From the NCBI GenBank assembly GCA_023818995.1, contig JAMWDA010000001.1, positions 1 to 13,818 of the forward strand: a stretch of 13,818 nucleotides of DNA, written 5' to 3'. Source of the stretch: Candidatus Omnitrophota bacterium. GTDB taxonomy: Bacteria > Omnitrophota > Gorgyraeia > Duberdicusellales > 4484-171. The notes under the pieces are model-generated. The model saw only the letters and a list, made by a program, of their open reading frames with translations. It was not told the origin of the DNA and ran no database searches. The translations under genes and the position numbers were made by a program. Below are positions 6,202 through 13,776 of this stretch, in pieces (position 1 is the stretch's first letter; each line of letters begins with the position of its first letter).

Positions 6202-6549
6202 TTAAAAGTTGTTATCTTTTCCCATAACCTCATCTATCTTTTTACATATCTCTACAGTATATTTTATGGAATCATCGCTAACAAAAATTAGTTCCGGCAA
6301 AATCTTTAATCTTATTTTCTTACCCAAATGAAATCTTATAAAATTTTTCATTTTATTAAGAATATTCAGAGCAATAGGGAAATTGTTATCTAAAACACTG
6401 AAATATATCTTACTCTCTCTTAAATCTTTCGTTGTTTCAACACGCGTAATACTCAATAAGCCAAGGTGAGGGTCATCTATCTCCTCAGTAATTATCTCTA
6501 TAATCCTTTTCTTTATTTCACTGTTTACCTTCTCTATTCTTACCGACAT
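6202..6549 (-). CDS. rbfA: Ribosome-binding factor A
   Basis: RbfA binds the 30S subunit during late maturation of 16S rRNA and is needed for cold growth in many bacteria. From the chosen ATG the protein is 115 residues and opens MSVRIEKVNSEIKKRI, a typical family start. It continues through DDPHLGLLSITRVETTKDL, the conserved segment of the single KH-like domain, and ends soon after the SIKYTVEICKKID helix. An upstream TTG (6579-6577) would add ten residues but overlaps DUF503 and has no support. The ATG at 6549 has GAGG 8 bases before it, and this GAGG overlaps the DUF503 stop, so the two are likely coupled. Confidence 0.92.
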   Translation of the reverse strand: MSVRIEKVNSEIKKRIIEIITEEIDDPHLGLLSITRVETTKDLRESKIYFSVLDNNFPIALNILNKMKNFIRFHLGKKIRLKILPELIFVSDDSIKYTVEICKKIDEVMGKDNNF

Positions 6550-6557
6550 ACTTTCTA

Positions 6558-6561
6558 CCTC
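6558..6561 (-). promoter_or_regulatory. Shine-Dalgarno that decides the rbfA start
   Basis: TGAGG on the minus strand merges the TGA stop of DUF503 (6562-6560) with a GAGG core 8 bases upstream of the ATG at 6549. It favours this ATG over the TTG at 6579. Confidence 0.7.
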
Positions 6562-6838
6562 AAAAAATCTCCTTTTCAATATCTACTATATGAATATCGG
6601 TATTCTTTAGAATAAACTCTTCTACTTTATCTAAAATTTCGCTTACGTATCCTTTTGTATAATTAACACACACAATATAAAGTTCACATACTTGCCACTT
6701 ATCCGATGGCTTCTCTGCCATAGAAACATTAAAACCATTCTTGATGCGAGATTTTATACGTTCAACAATTTGGCGTTTATCTTTTAACGACCGACTATGA
6801 GGTATAAATACGTTTGTTCTTAAACAACCAATGAACAT
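6560..6838 (-). CDS. DUF503 (YlxP-like) family protein
   Basis: This 92-residue protein matches the DUF503/YlxP family: the start MFIGCLRTNVFIPHSRSLKDKR, the FNVSMAE segment (about 36-42), then KWQVCELYIVCVN. The family folds as a small ferredoxin-like domain. Its members sit beside infB and rbfA in many bacteria, and a role in ribosome biogenesis has been proposed; I make no firm functional claim. The full length is present. It is the first gene of its unit, with a sigma70-like promoter in the gap upstream. The ATG has no Shine-Dalgarno in its A+T-rich leader. The stop is only 10 bases from the rbfA start. Confidence 0.88.
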   Translation of the reverse strand: MFIGCLRTNVFIPHSRSLKDKRQIVERIKSRIKNGFNVSMAEKPSDKWQVCELYIVCVNYTKGYVSEILDKVEEFILKNTDIHIVDIEKEIF

Positions 6839-6871
6839 AAACTATTTAAATTTGATATTATAAATTAGAGC

Positions 6872-6899
6872 ATTATACATTAAATAGAATAAAAAACAA
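6872..6899 (-). promoter_or_regulatory. Sigma70-type promoter of the DUF503-rbfA-nrnA-truB-ribF unit
   Basis: The 85-base gap between pgi and DUF503 holds a perfect -10 TATAAT (6877-6872) and a weak -35 TTGTTT (6899-6894) with a 16-bp spacer. Transcription would start near 6865, about 27 bases before the ATG. The gap contains no convincing terminator for pgi, so readthrough from upstream is possible too. Confidence 0.6.
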
Positions 6900-6923
6900 T
6901 GGGTTAAATTTGTTATTATTCAC

Positions 6924-8393
6924 TCAACTTTTCCTTTCTGTATCAATTGAAAATAAAATAGCTTTATCTTTTAAAGTAAGATAAGTAGCATAACTAATTA
7001 ACTTCTGGGTATTAACTTGTTCATCAAAAAGATCTTTACTTATTAAACTATCGCATAGACAGTAATTTTTTTTCAAAAGAATAACGTAAAGTGTATCCTG
7101 TGAACAGTAAGCTGATTGGTAAGAATGGTGATTCCAATCGCTACCTGTAAATATAAGAATCCCCCTCTTAGGGAAATTACTCTTAAGAGAATTTTCTAAC
7201 TTCCGATTAAATTTACTATCGCAAAAATAAACTATTACTTCAATAAAAATGTGGTGAGGCTGTAATTTCTGCTTAATCTCTCTAACTAACTCTTGTATAT
7301 TAATTTCTCTAATATTTCCCACATCTTCACTATGAAGTTGGCGCATTCTTTCTTTATATTTCTCTACGTAGGGTTGATTAACAAAGTTTATTCTCTTAAA
7401 GTAACTATAAAAAGCAACAAGATTCTCAAGATAATACATATAAGCCATCAACTTTTCTACTTTAGAAATATTTTCCATATCTAAATATATAGGGATAAAG
7501 AAACCTTTCCTAACCTTTCTATCAGTAACAAATGTTTTTAAAGGGAAAACATGCTCTTTAGAACCCATACTTTCTTGAAATAACTGAGTAATCCATATCC
7601 TAAAATCATCCTTAAAAACTCTATCCACGCAAATGGAAAAATATGCTCGCCGACAATCTCTGTAACTTAGCACGTCTCTGTAGGCTTTATTTACTATTCT
7701 ATCTATTAAAGAAGTATATCTAAGGTAATAATTCTTGATCTTTGATATATCCATTTTCATAATTAAAAACAACGGTAATAAAAATATAAGAGTATGGGGT
7801 GAAGAAAATCTACCACCAATATCATTTCTGCCATCAACTTGAATAGGTAAACGATAGTAACCTTGCCAGCCTAAATCATCTAATTTAGAAAACGAATCTT
7901 TATCAACCAACCATAAAAAATGTTTTTTCAAACAATCATCCATATCTAAAGTTTTTTTCTTAAAATCTAATTGACAAAAAGCGTATTTTAAACTTCGTGC
8001 AATTATCTGTGTTTCTAAAGTGGTAGCTGATTTAGAAATAGCAACTACAATTGTATCTTTGAGATTTTTTATTTTAGATAAAACATTTATCAAAACTGTA
8101 GGGTCTAAATTATCTATACAGTGTATATTATTATTTTTCTTAATTAAACTTAACACTGCTTTTATTCCATTGATAGAGCCTCCTATTCCCACAAAAATAA
8201 ATTCTTTTTTGTTTTCCATATATTTTCTTACATTATTTAAAGAATTTTCTACCGACTCCCATATAGGAGGTTTAACCCAACCCAATCTTAATTTTCCATC
8301 ATCAAAGCCTATATCTCTAAAACGATTAGAAAGGGGAACTTCTGTTTTTTGTTTACCTACCGCTTCCCATAACAGTTTTTTAACATCCTCCAT
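6924..8393 (-). CDS. pgi: Glucose-6-phosphate isomerase (SIS-fold PGI)
   Basis: PGI interconverts glucose 6-phosphate and fructose 6-phosphate. In the 489-residue form, the first SIS domain has VGIGGS (68-73), the phosphate-binding SKSATTLET (120-128) and the GGRF motif (193-196). The catalytic glutamate is most likely Glu274 in LFQESMGSK. The second part has INFVNQPYVE (335-344), matching the family pattern N-P-F-x-Q-P-x-V-E, and HHSYQ (422-426), matching the HSxxQ motif with the ring-opening histidine. The HSxxQ form recalls PGI parts of fused transaldolase-PGI proteins, but no transaldolase domain is present. The ATG at 8393 has AGGAG 5 bases before it; an upstream in-frame TTG (8417) is rejected. 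It follows a GGDEF gene by 14 bases. It is divergent, so a related sugar-phosphate isomerase is possible. Confidence 0.85.
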   Translation of the reverse strand: MEDVKKLLWEAVGKQKTEVPLSNRFRDIGFDDGKLRLGWVKPPIWESVENSLNNVRKYMENKKEFIFVGIGGSINGIKAVLSLIKKNNNIHCIDNLDPTVLINVLSKIKNLKDTIVVAISKSATTLETQIIARSLKYAFCQLDFKKKTLDMDDCLKKHFLWLVDKDSFSKLDDLGWQGYYRLPIQVDGRNDIGGRFSSPHTLIFLLPLFLIMKMDISKIKNYYLRYTSLIDRIVNKAYRDVLSYRDCRRAYFSICVDRVFKDDFRIWITQLFQESMGSKEHVFPLKTFVTDRKVRKGFFIPIYLDMENISKVEKLMAYMYYLENLVAFYSYFKRINFVNQPYVEKYKERMRQLHSEDVGNIREINIQELVREIKQKLQPHHIFIEVIVYFCDSKFNRKLENSLKSNFPKRGILIFTGSDWNHHSYQSAYCSQDTLYVILLKKNYCLCDSLISKDLFDEQVNTQKLISYATYLTLKDKAILFSIDTERKS

Positions 8394-8398
8394 AAATA

Positions 8399-8403
8399 CT
8401 CCT
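8399..8403 (-). promoter_or_regulatory. Shine-Dalgarno that decides the pgi start
   Basis: AGGAG lies 5 bases before the ATG at 8393. This is a better start than the TTG at 8417, which would overlap the preceding gene and add eight residues with no family match. Confidence 0.75.
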
Positions 8404-8407
8404 GTTT

Positions 8408-9370
8408 TTAAAACCAACTTACTCTATTCTTACCTGATTGCTTTGCTTTATACATCGCTTTATCAGCTATCTCTATAAGCATATCAGAAAAAAGAGAATC
8501 TTCAGGATACGATGATACACCTATACTAACCGTCACATTAATTTTCTCATCAAATGCTTTTATCTTTCTTAATGCTATTCTTTCCTGCATTCTCTTAGCT
8601 ACGATTATAGCACTATCCTTATTGGTCTCGGGCAAAATAATGGCAAATTCCTCTCCTCCTAACCGTCCAATAGAATCTATCTTTCTAATGTTCTCTTTTA
8701 AAATGTAAGCTATCTCTCTCAAAATAACGTCTCCTACAATATGGCCATAAGTATCGTTTAATTTTTTAAAATCATCAACATCTACCATAAGAAAAGATAT
8801 ATTAAAAGAGAATTTCTTTGCTCGTTCAAATTCTTCAGAAAACCTTTCCATAATATGACGCCTATTAAATACACCCGTAAGATAATCGTGAATTGATATC
8901 TCTTGAAGTTTCTTATACAATTCTATCCTTCCCAAGCAGAGATTAAGTTGATGTATAAAAATGGGAATATGCTCCTTTATCCTTTCAGGTATATATTCTA
9001 AATTTAAATATATTTGCGGTTCGGTCTTAAGTTTATAATTTATAAAATTTTCCTGAGGATGAGAGGTAAAATTTACCTCTTTTAATCCTATAAAATTGAT
9101 AAGTTTTTCTCTATATAAAGAAAGTAATTTATCTTCATCTAAAATAGGAGAAATATCTCTGGCTAATTCGTATACAAAAAATACCTCTTCTAATTTATCC
9201 TCCAGCTCTTTAACTTTTTTGCTCACTGCTTCATTTATAGACGATAGACTATTATTTTTATCACAGAGAGCTTGATATTGAACGTATAACTCCCTTTTAA
9301 CTTTAGCTAGGAAAATATAATTTTGCCATAAAATTCCTAAAAGTAAAGCAGTAATGATCAAGTAAAACAT
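8408..9370 (-). CDS. Membrane-anchored GGDEF diguanylate cyclase, inhibitory site intact
   Basis: The 320-residue protein makes c-di-GMP from two GTP. It has one N-terminal membrane helix (about 3-20), a predicted coiled coil (about 40-65), a poorly conserved middle region (about 66-150, perhaps a degenerate GAF) and a C-terminal GGDEF domain (about 158-320). The active-site loop is GGEEF at 238-242, and the substrate-binding segments DYLTGVFNRR and DVDDFKKLNDTYGH are intact, so it should be active. RKID at 229-232 is a proper RxxD inhibitory site five residues before GGEEF, which predicts product feedback inhibition. The ATG overlaps the preceding GGDEF gene by 13 bases; AGGAGG lies rather far upstream (13 bases). 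The signal it senses is unknown. Confidence 0.92.
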   Translation of the reverse strand: MFYLIITALLLGILWQNYIFLAKVKRELYVQYQALCDKNNSLSSINEAVSKKVKELEDKLEEVFFVYELARDISPILDEDKLLSLYREKLINFIGLKEVNFTSHPQENFINYKLKTEPQIYLNLEYIPERIKEHIPIFIHQLNLCLGRIELYKKLQEISIHDYLTGVFNRRHIMERFSEEFERAKKFSFNISFLMVDVDDFKKLNDTYGHIVGDVILREIAYILKENIRKIDSIGRLGGEEFAIILPETNKDSAIIVAKRMQERIALRKIKAFDEKINVTVSIGVSSYPEDSLFSDMLIEIADKAMYKAKQSGKNRVSWF

Positions 9371-10665
9371 ACTCTATTCTTACCCTCCTGTTTAGCTCGA
9401 TAAAGACATCTATCAGCAGAAATAATTAATTCTTGGCTATCTTTACCATCTTTAGGATACATAGCTAACCCTAAAGAAACAGTGAAATGTATCTCTTTCC
9501 TCCGAAAGCCAACTATACAATTATTCACATCTTTTCTTATCTTCTCAGCAATATTTTTAATCTCTTTTCTATTAGCCTCCACTATCAAAAAAATAAATTC
9601 CTCTCCTCCCCAACGCGCAACTATATTGCCAGAATTGCCTACATTTTTCTCTAATATATTAGCTATTCTCTTTATAACCAAATCACCAACAGTATGGCCG
9701 TAGGTATCGTTTATCTTCTTGAAATCATCTATATCTAAAATACCAATACCAAAGTAAGAATTATTCAAAGATGCCCTCTTAATCTCCTCTTCCATACGCT
9801 CAATAAAGTAATTTCTTAAAAATAAGTTTGTTAAAGGGTCTGTTATAGCTAATTCTTTTATTTTACTAAATAGATTTGCCTTTTCCAAAACAACCGCTCC
9901 TAAATCACAGATAACTCTTAAGACACGAGAATCTTCTAAAAAAAATAAATTTGCTTGCTTACTTTCCACTCTCACTACACCTAAAACTTTCTCCCCAACG
10001 GATAAAGGACTACTTATAATTGCACGCACATTTCTCTCCTTATAAGCAGGTATATTTGAGGGATCGAATCGATAATCGTTCAATAAATCTTCTATAAATA
10101 AACATCTGTTATTCTTTAGAACCCACCAATCTAAAATATCACCTTTTTTTTCTTTAATTATTTCTCCATCTTTTTTAACAGAATTATTAAGTAAAAGTAA
10201 ATCTTTATCTCTATAAAAAAGAAAAAGTAAAATATTATCTGCTTCTTTAAATACTTCTGATAAACCGGTAACGATCTTCTCAGAAGCTTCCTCTGGTTCA
10301 ATCAAATCTATCAAGCTTTGAACAATCTTATTTACAGCAAATATTCTTTTTGCTTTGGGGGGTAAATCTTTTAAAATACTATTATTTCTCTTCAATTCCT
10401 CTTCTAAAATATTAATCCTTTCCTGAAGTTCTTCCATTATGGTTTTGTATTTTCTAATTTCTTTGTTTGATAATTGTACTGTCAGATAGAAAAAAAATGA
10501 ACCTATGGAAACCACGGCGATAAAAAATTCAACATCTATTTTTTTAGGATAAAAAAAAAAGAAGGAAATAAAAAGAAAGAGAGAAAAAGAAATTATATGG
10601 GAATAATTCTTATACAATCGTCTCTTCTGTAGAAGGATCAAAAAAATGAACCTTCTCCATATCAA
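9358..10665 (-). CDS. GAF-GGDEF diguanylate cyclase, two membrane helices, no inhibitory site
   Basis: This protein of up to 435 residues has two membrane helices (about 24-39 and 46-65), a coiled coil (about 66-97), a GAF-like sensor domain (about 105-262) and a GGDEF domain (about 268-435). The active loop is GGEEF at 353-357, with DPLTNLFLRNYF and DIDDFKKINDTYGH, so catalysis is expected. At the place of the RxxD inhibitory site it has NSGN (344-347), so product inhibition is probably lost. The GAF suggests control by a small ligand. The start is uncertain: the TTG at 10665 has GAGG 6 bases upstream but overlaps the ABC gene by 56 bases. TTG codons at 10641 and 10617 (8-base overlap) are alternatives and would only trim the N-terminus. 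The gene lies just before its paralogue. Confidence 0.88.
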   Translation of the reverse strand: MIWRRFIFLILLQKRRLYKNYSHIISFSLFLFISFFFFYPKKIDVEFFIAVVSIGSFFFYLTVQLSNKEIRKYKTIMEELQERINILEEELKRNNSILKDLPPKAKRIFAVNKIVQSLIDLIEPEEASEKIVTGLSEVFKEADNILLFLFYRDKDLLLLNNSVKKDGEIIKEKKGDILDWWVLKNNRCLFIEDLLNDYRFDPSNIPAYKERNVRAIISSPLSVGEKVLGVVRVESKQANLFFLEDSRVLRVICDLGAVVLEKANLFSKIKELAITDPLTNLFLRNYFIERMEEEIKRASLNNSYFGIGILDIDDFKKINDTYGHTVGDLVIKRIANILEKNVGNSGNIVARWGGEEFIFLIVEANRKEIKNIAEKIRKDVNNCIVGFRRKEIHFTVSLGLAMYPKDGKDSQELIISADRCLYRAKQEGKNRVCFT

Positions 10666-11713
10666 AAACTACCTCTAAAGTGCTACCCGATTGTGGTTTA
10701 TTGTAACTTTCTACTGAAGCGATAAATGTGTGTTTACCTGCACAAAGATAAAGATAATTATGTGAGCCCATAGTTTCTACAACATCACAGATAACTCTCA
10801 CCGTATTACCAGGCGTAGAATTAGAGGCAAATAATTTATCAAAAATATCCTCGGCACGTATTCCCAAAGTTATATCTTTATAAATATAGGGGGATAATTT
10901 ATCATACATTTTTTCTAAAATCTTCAGAGTAAAAGCACCCTCTTCAAAATACATTTTCCCATTCTTCTTAATAATCTTGCCTTCAATAAAATTCATTGGA
11001 GGCGAGCCAATGAAACTAGCAACAAATTTATTTTTTGGCTTATCATATATATTTAAAGGAGTATCAAACTGTAATATCTTACCACCTTTCATAACTGCTA
11101 TTCTATCGCCAAGTGTCATTGCTTCCACTTGGTCATGAGTAACATAAATCATCGTCGTATTTATTTTTAAATGAAGTTTATGTATCTCTGTACGCATTTG
11201 CACACGCATCTTCGCGTCAAGATTACTCAATGGCTCATCAAACAAAAAAACCAATGGTTTACGCACTATCGCTCTACCCACAGCCACTCTTTGCCGTTCA
11301 CCACCGGAGAGCTCACGTGGTTTCCTGTTAAAAAGATGGTCTATTCCAAGAATACGTGCAGCCTCCCTTACCCTCGTATCTATCTCTTTACGAGAATATC
11401 CTCTAAGTTTTAGAGCGAATGCCATATTAGAATAAACATCCATATGAGGATAAAGTGCATAATTTTGAAACACCATCGCAATATTTCTATCTTTGGCTGG
11501 AACATTATTTACCAATCTATCACCTATGTAAATCTCTCCTTTTGTAGGTTGTTCTAAGCCGGCAATCATCCTTAAAGTAGTAGATTTCCCACATCCCGAT
11601 GGCCCAACTAACACAACAAACTCTTTATTTTCTATCCCTAAATTAATATTATCTACAGCTACAGAATCACCATTATAAATTTTTGTAACCTCTCTTATAC
11701 TAACTTGTGCCAT
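10610..11713 (-). CDS. ABC transporter ATPase, MsmX/UgpC/MalK type (sugar importers)
   Basis: The 367-residue protein is the ATP-hydrolysing subunit of a carbohydrate importer of the CUT1 kind. All nucleotide-binding motifs are present: Walker A GPSGCGKST (37-45), Q-loop Gln83, signature LSGGE (135-139), Walker B LVFLFDE (154-160) and the switch His193 in VTHDQ. After about residue 235 comes the TOBE/OB regulatory region, with FIGSPPMNF and GIRAEDI as typical segments. No permease or binding-protein gene is near, so it probably serves several importers encoded elsewhere, as MsmX does. Which sugar is unknown. It follows accD by 14 bases, with only a weak ribosome site (AAAGTAGT). Its sequence is more conserved than that of its neighbours, as expected for the family. 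Confidence 0.93.
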   Translation of the reverse strand: MAQVSIREVTKIYNGDSVAVDNINLGIENKEFVVLVGPSGCGKSTTLRMIAGLEQPTKGEIYIGDRLVNNVPAKDRNIAMVFQNYALYPHMDVYSNMAFALKLRGYSRKEIDTRVREAARILGIDHLFNRKPRELSGGERQRVAVGRAIVRKPLVFLFDEPLSNLDAKMRVQMRTEIHKLHLKINTTMIYVTHDQVEAMTLGDRIAVMKGGKILQFDTPLNIYDKPKNKFVASFIGSPPMNFIEGKIIKKNGKMYFEEGAFTLKILEKMYDKLSPYIYKDITLGIRAEDIFDKLFASNSTPGNTVRVICDVVETMGSHNYLYLCAGKHTFIASVESYNKPQSGSTLEVVFDMEKVHFFDPSTEETIV

Positions 11714-11727
11714 AATACTACTTTATT

Positions 11728-12570
11728 TTAAGAAAGGTAATCTAAACATTTATAAATTGTATCTTTTAATTCCTTCCTATTTACTACCATATCAATAAGG
11801 CCATGCTCTAAATTAAATTCTGATGTTTGGAAACCTTTGGGTAAATCCTGTTTAATTGTTTGTTTTATAACTCTAGGACCGGTAAAACCAATTAAAGCTT
11901 TGGGTTCAGCAATAATAATATCTCCTAAGCCAGCAAAAGATGCCATAACACCAGCCATCGTAGGATGCGTTAAAACGGAAATGTAGGGAAAATTAGCTTC
12001 TTTTAATCTTAAGATTGCTGAGCTCGTTTTTGCCATCTGCATTAAAGAAAGAACCCCTTCATACATTCTTGCTCCCCCCCCCGAACCAGAAACTATAACT
12101 AAAGGCACTCTTTCCTTTATGGCATAGTCTGTTATAAGCGTTATCTTTTCCCCTACTACTGAACCCATAGAACCCATTATGAATCGAGAATCTGTAACTC
12201 CTAAGGCAATCTTTTTCTTATTTATCTTTGCGCAACCCACGATTACCGCTTCCTTTAACCCCGTAGCTAACTGTTCCTCTCTTAGCTTTTCTTTATAAGA
12301 TTTAGGTCCTTTAAACTCAAGAGGGTCTTCGGCTTCTAAATTAGGATATAGCTCGCAGAAAGAATCAGCATCGGTAATTAGATTGACCCTTTCCCAACAA
12401 GTAAGAGGAAAATGATAATTACATTTATTACATACTTTCAAATTCTCTTCAAGAATTTTATTAAAAATAAGCTGATTACAATCAGGGCACTTATTCCACA
12501 AACCATTAGGAATATCCTTCTTCTTGCTCTTTTTATCTTTTGAGTTTAATTTTTTACCAAATATTCTCAA
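11728..12570 (-). CDS. accD: Acetyl-CoA carboxylase carboxyltransferase subunit beta
   Basis: AccD, with AccA, moves the carboxyl group from biotin to acetyl-CoA and makes malonyl-CoA, the first step of fatty-acid synthesis. The 280 residues include the N-terminal four-cysteine zinc ribbon (Cys28, Cys31, Cys47, Cys50) and the crotonase-fold core. The latter has the SLMQMAKTSSA helix, ASFAGLGDIIIAEP and GFTGPRVIKQTI. The catalytic loop reads SGSGGGARM where most members read SASGGARM. The extra glycine lies in a run of nine G (12082-12074). The start is TTG with AAGGAG 9 bases before it, and TTGA overlaps the DUF1015 stop by 4 bases. No accA is beside it, so the partner must be encoded elsewhere. 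Confidence 0.94.
   Translation of the reverse strand: MRIFGKKLNSKDKKSKKKDIPNGLWNKCPDCNQLIFNKILEENLKVCNKCNYHFPLTCWERVNLITDADSFCELYPNLEAEDPLEFKGPKSYKEKLREEQLATGLKEAVIVGCAKINKKKIALGVTDSRFIMGSMGSVVGEKITLITDYAIKERVPLVIVSGSGGGARMYEGVLSLMQMAKTSSAILRLKEANFPYISVLTHPTMAGVMASFAGLGDIIIAEPKALIGFTGPRVIKQTIKQDLPKGFQTSEFNLEHGLIDMVVNRKELKDTIYKCLDYLS
12074..12082 (-). repeat. G9 homopolymer inside accD
   Basis: Nine G in a row on the minus strand encode the glycines of the AccD catalytic loop. It is the longest G/C run I noticed in this A+T-rich window. Such tracts are prone to slippage in replication and to miscounting by some sequencing methods. Confidence 0.8.
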
Positions 12571-13772
12571 TTCTCAAATCTCCTTATCAATAGTCCAGAA
12601 ATAATCTTGGGATAAAAATAAGTTGACTTCTCGGGCAGAAGATAACCTTCTCTTGCTATATTAAATAACAAATTCAATAACGGCTTCTTCAAGATAAAAC
12701 TTAAATTACCATTATTGCCTAATTTTTTAGCTTCTTTTAGAGAAGAAGTATATAAAATATCTTTCTTACCTAACATAGGTAATACTAACCTGTGAAGAAT
12801 ATACACATCTAAATCTTTATAAATCTTCTCTTCTTTATTTAATATTTTATCCAAAATATTTCTTTTTTTCAACTTAATTATAAATTGCTTATTATCTTTA
12901 TAGATTCCAAAAGCTATATCTTTTGTGTAAGATAAAATATTCTCTATATTACCTCTTTTAATTTCTTCTATCTTAAAATAATAAGAAAGTTTTGTAAATA
13001 TATTTTCAAAGTTAGAAACATTTTTTAATACTCTATGTGTGGGAAGGACTAATAACCCATCATGCCAATCGGTAATATATGCTAAAATATAATTCAAATC
13101 CTTAAACCTATTACTTTCCTCCAAAAAATATCTATAAGCAACTTCAAAGCGATGATGACCATCGGCAATAAATAACTTTTTCCTTAAGATTTCTTTAGAT
13201 ATCTTATGTATAACGCTTTTTTCATCTATACGCCATAAGGTATTATCAATATTTAGAAAATCCTTAAATTTTATAAAATATGGTTTTCTCCGATAAAGTG
13301 TATGTATAGGATGAAGAATATTTAGTTTATTAGGAACAACTACGAATATAGGTGTGAGGTTAGATTTTAAATTTTTAATAATATAGTATCTATCTTTTTT
13401 GGGTAAAGAAAGAGTATTTTCATGAGGGAAAATAACATCCTTATTATCAATTCTTAATAAACCTATTATGCCAATACGATAATAATTTTTATTTTCAAAT
13501 CTAAATCTCTGCTGGTATAAATAGAGAGAAGGAGTATTTTCCTCTACTAAAATACCATCCCCTATCCACTGATTATACTTCTTACTTAAATCTTTATAAT
13601 CGTGATATTCATCTATACAAAGAATATTACAGAAATTATAAAGGTGCTTATTTTTAAATCTGTGTATATCTTCTCTACTCATTAAGTCGTAAGGGGGACA
13701 AACCAAAGAAGATATTTCTTTTAAAAGTTGAGGATTATAATGGAAAGACTTGAAGGGTTTAATTAATTCCAT
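12567..13772 (-). CDS. DUF1015 family protein, function unknown
   Basis: The 401-residue protein matches the DUF1015 family along its full length. Landmarks are IKPFKSF at the start, CPPYD (25-29), FPHENT (115-120), the best-conserved motif ADGHHR (203-208), LPTHRVL (243-249) and the C-terminal KSTYFYPK (382-389) with SGL after it. The conserved His, Asp, Arg and Lys residues suggest an enzyme, but I know of no established reaction that I can assign. It has no signal peptide or membrane segment. The ATG at 13772 has no clear Shine-Dalgarno; it sits 4 bases after a probable upstream stop. It is joined to accD by a 4-base TTGA overlap, which suggests linked expression but not a shared pathway. 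Confidence 0.87.
   Translation of the reverse strand: MELIKPFKSFHYNPQLLKEISSLVCPPYDLMSREDIHRFKNKHLYNFCNILCIDEYHDYKDLSKKYNQWIGDGILVEENTPSLYLYQQRFRFENKNYYRIGIIGLLRIDNKDVIFPHENTLSLPKKDRYYIIKNLKSNLTPIFVVVPNKLNILHPIHTLYRRKPYFIKFKDFLNIDNTLWRIDEKSVIHKISKEILRKKLFIADGHHRFEVAYRYFLEESNRFKDLNYILAYITDWHDGLLVLPTHRVLKNVSNFENIFTKLSYYFKIEEIKRGNIENILSYTKDIAFGIYKDNKQFIIKLKKRNILDKILNKEEKIYKDLDVYILHRLVLPMLGKKDILYTSSLKEAKKLGNNGNLSFILKKPLLNLLFNIAREGYLLPEKSTYFYPKIISGLLIRRFEN
12580..12585 (-). promoter_or_regulatory. Strong Shine-Dalgarno fixing the TTG start of accD
   Basis: AAGGAG lies 9 bases before the TTG at 12570. No ATG occurs in frame near the start, so the rare initiation codon is supported by this site and by the 4-base overlap with the upstream stop. 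Confidence 0.7.
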
Positions 13773-13776
13773 GGTT

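Noticed and set aside
6550..6579. Longer RbfA starting at TTG 6579
   Set aside because: It overlaps DUF503, lacks family similarity in the added ten residues, and a good GAGG directs the ATG at 6549.
8394..8417. Longer PGI starting at TTG 8417
   Set aside because: AGGAG sits 5 bases before the ATG at 8393, and the upstream start would run into the preceding GGDEF gene.
8020..8478. Plus-strand open frame of 152 codons opposite pgi and the GGDEF gene
   Set aside because: It spans two well-supported minus-strand genes, has no recognisable domain, and looks like an antisense shadow, as do the other plus-strand frames.
10543..10600. A-rich tract on the plus strand as a possible recombination or insertion scar
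   Set aside because: It is simply the Phe-rich membrane helix and start region of the GAF-GGDEF protein read on the other strand; no flanking repeats are seen.
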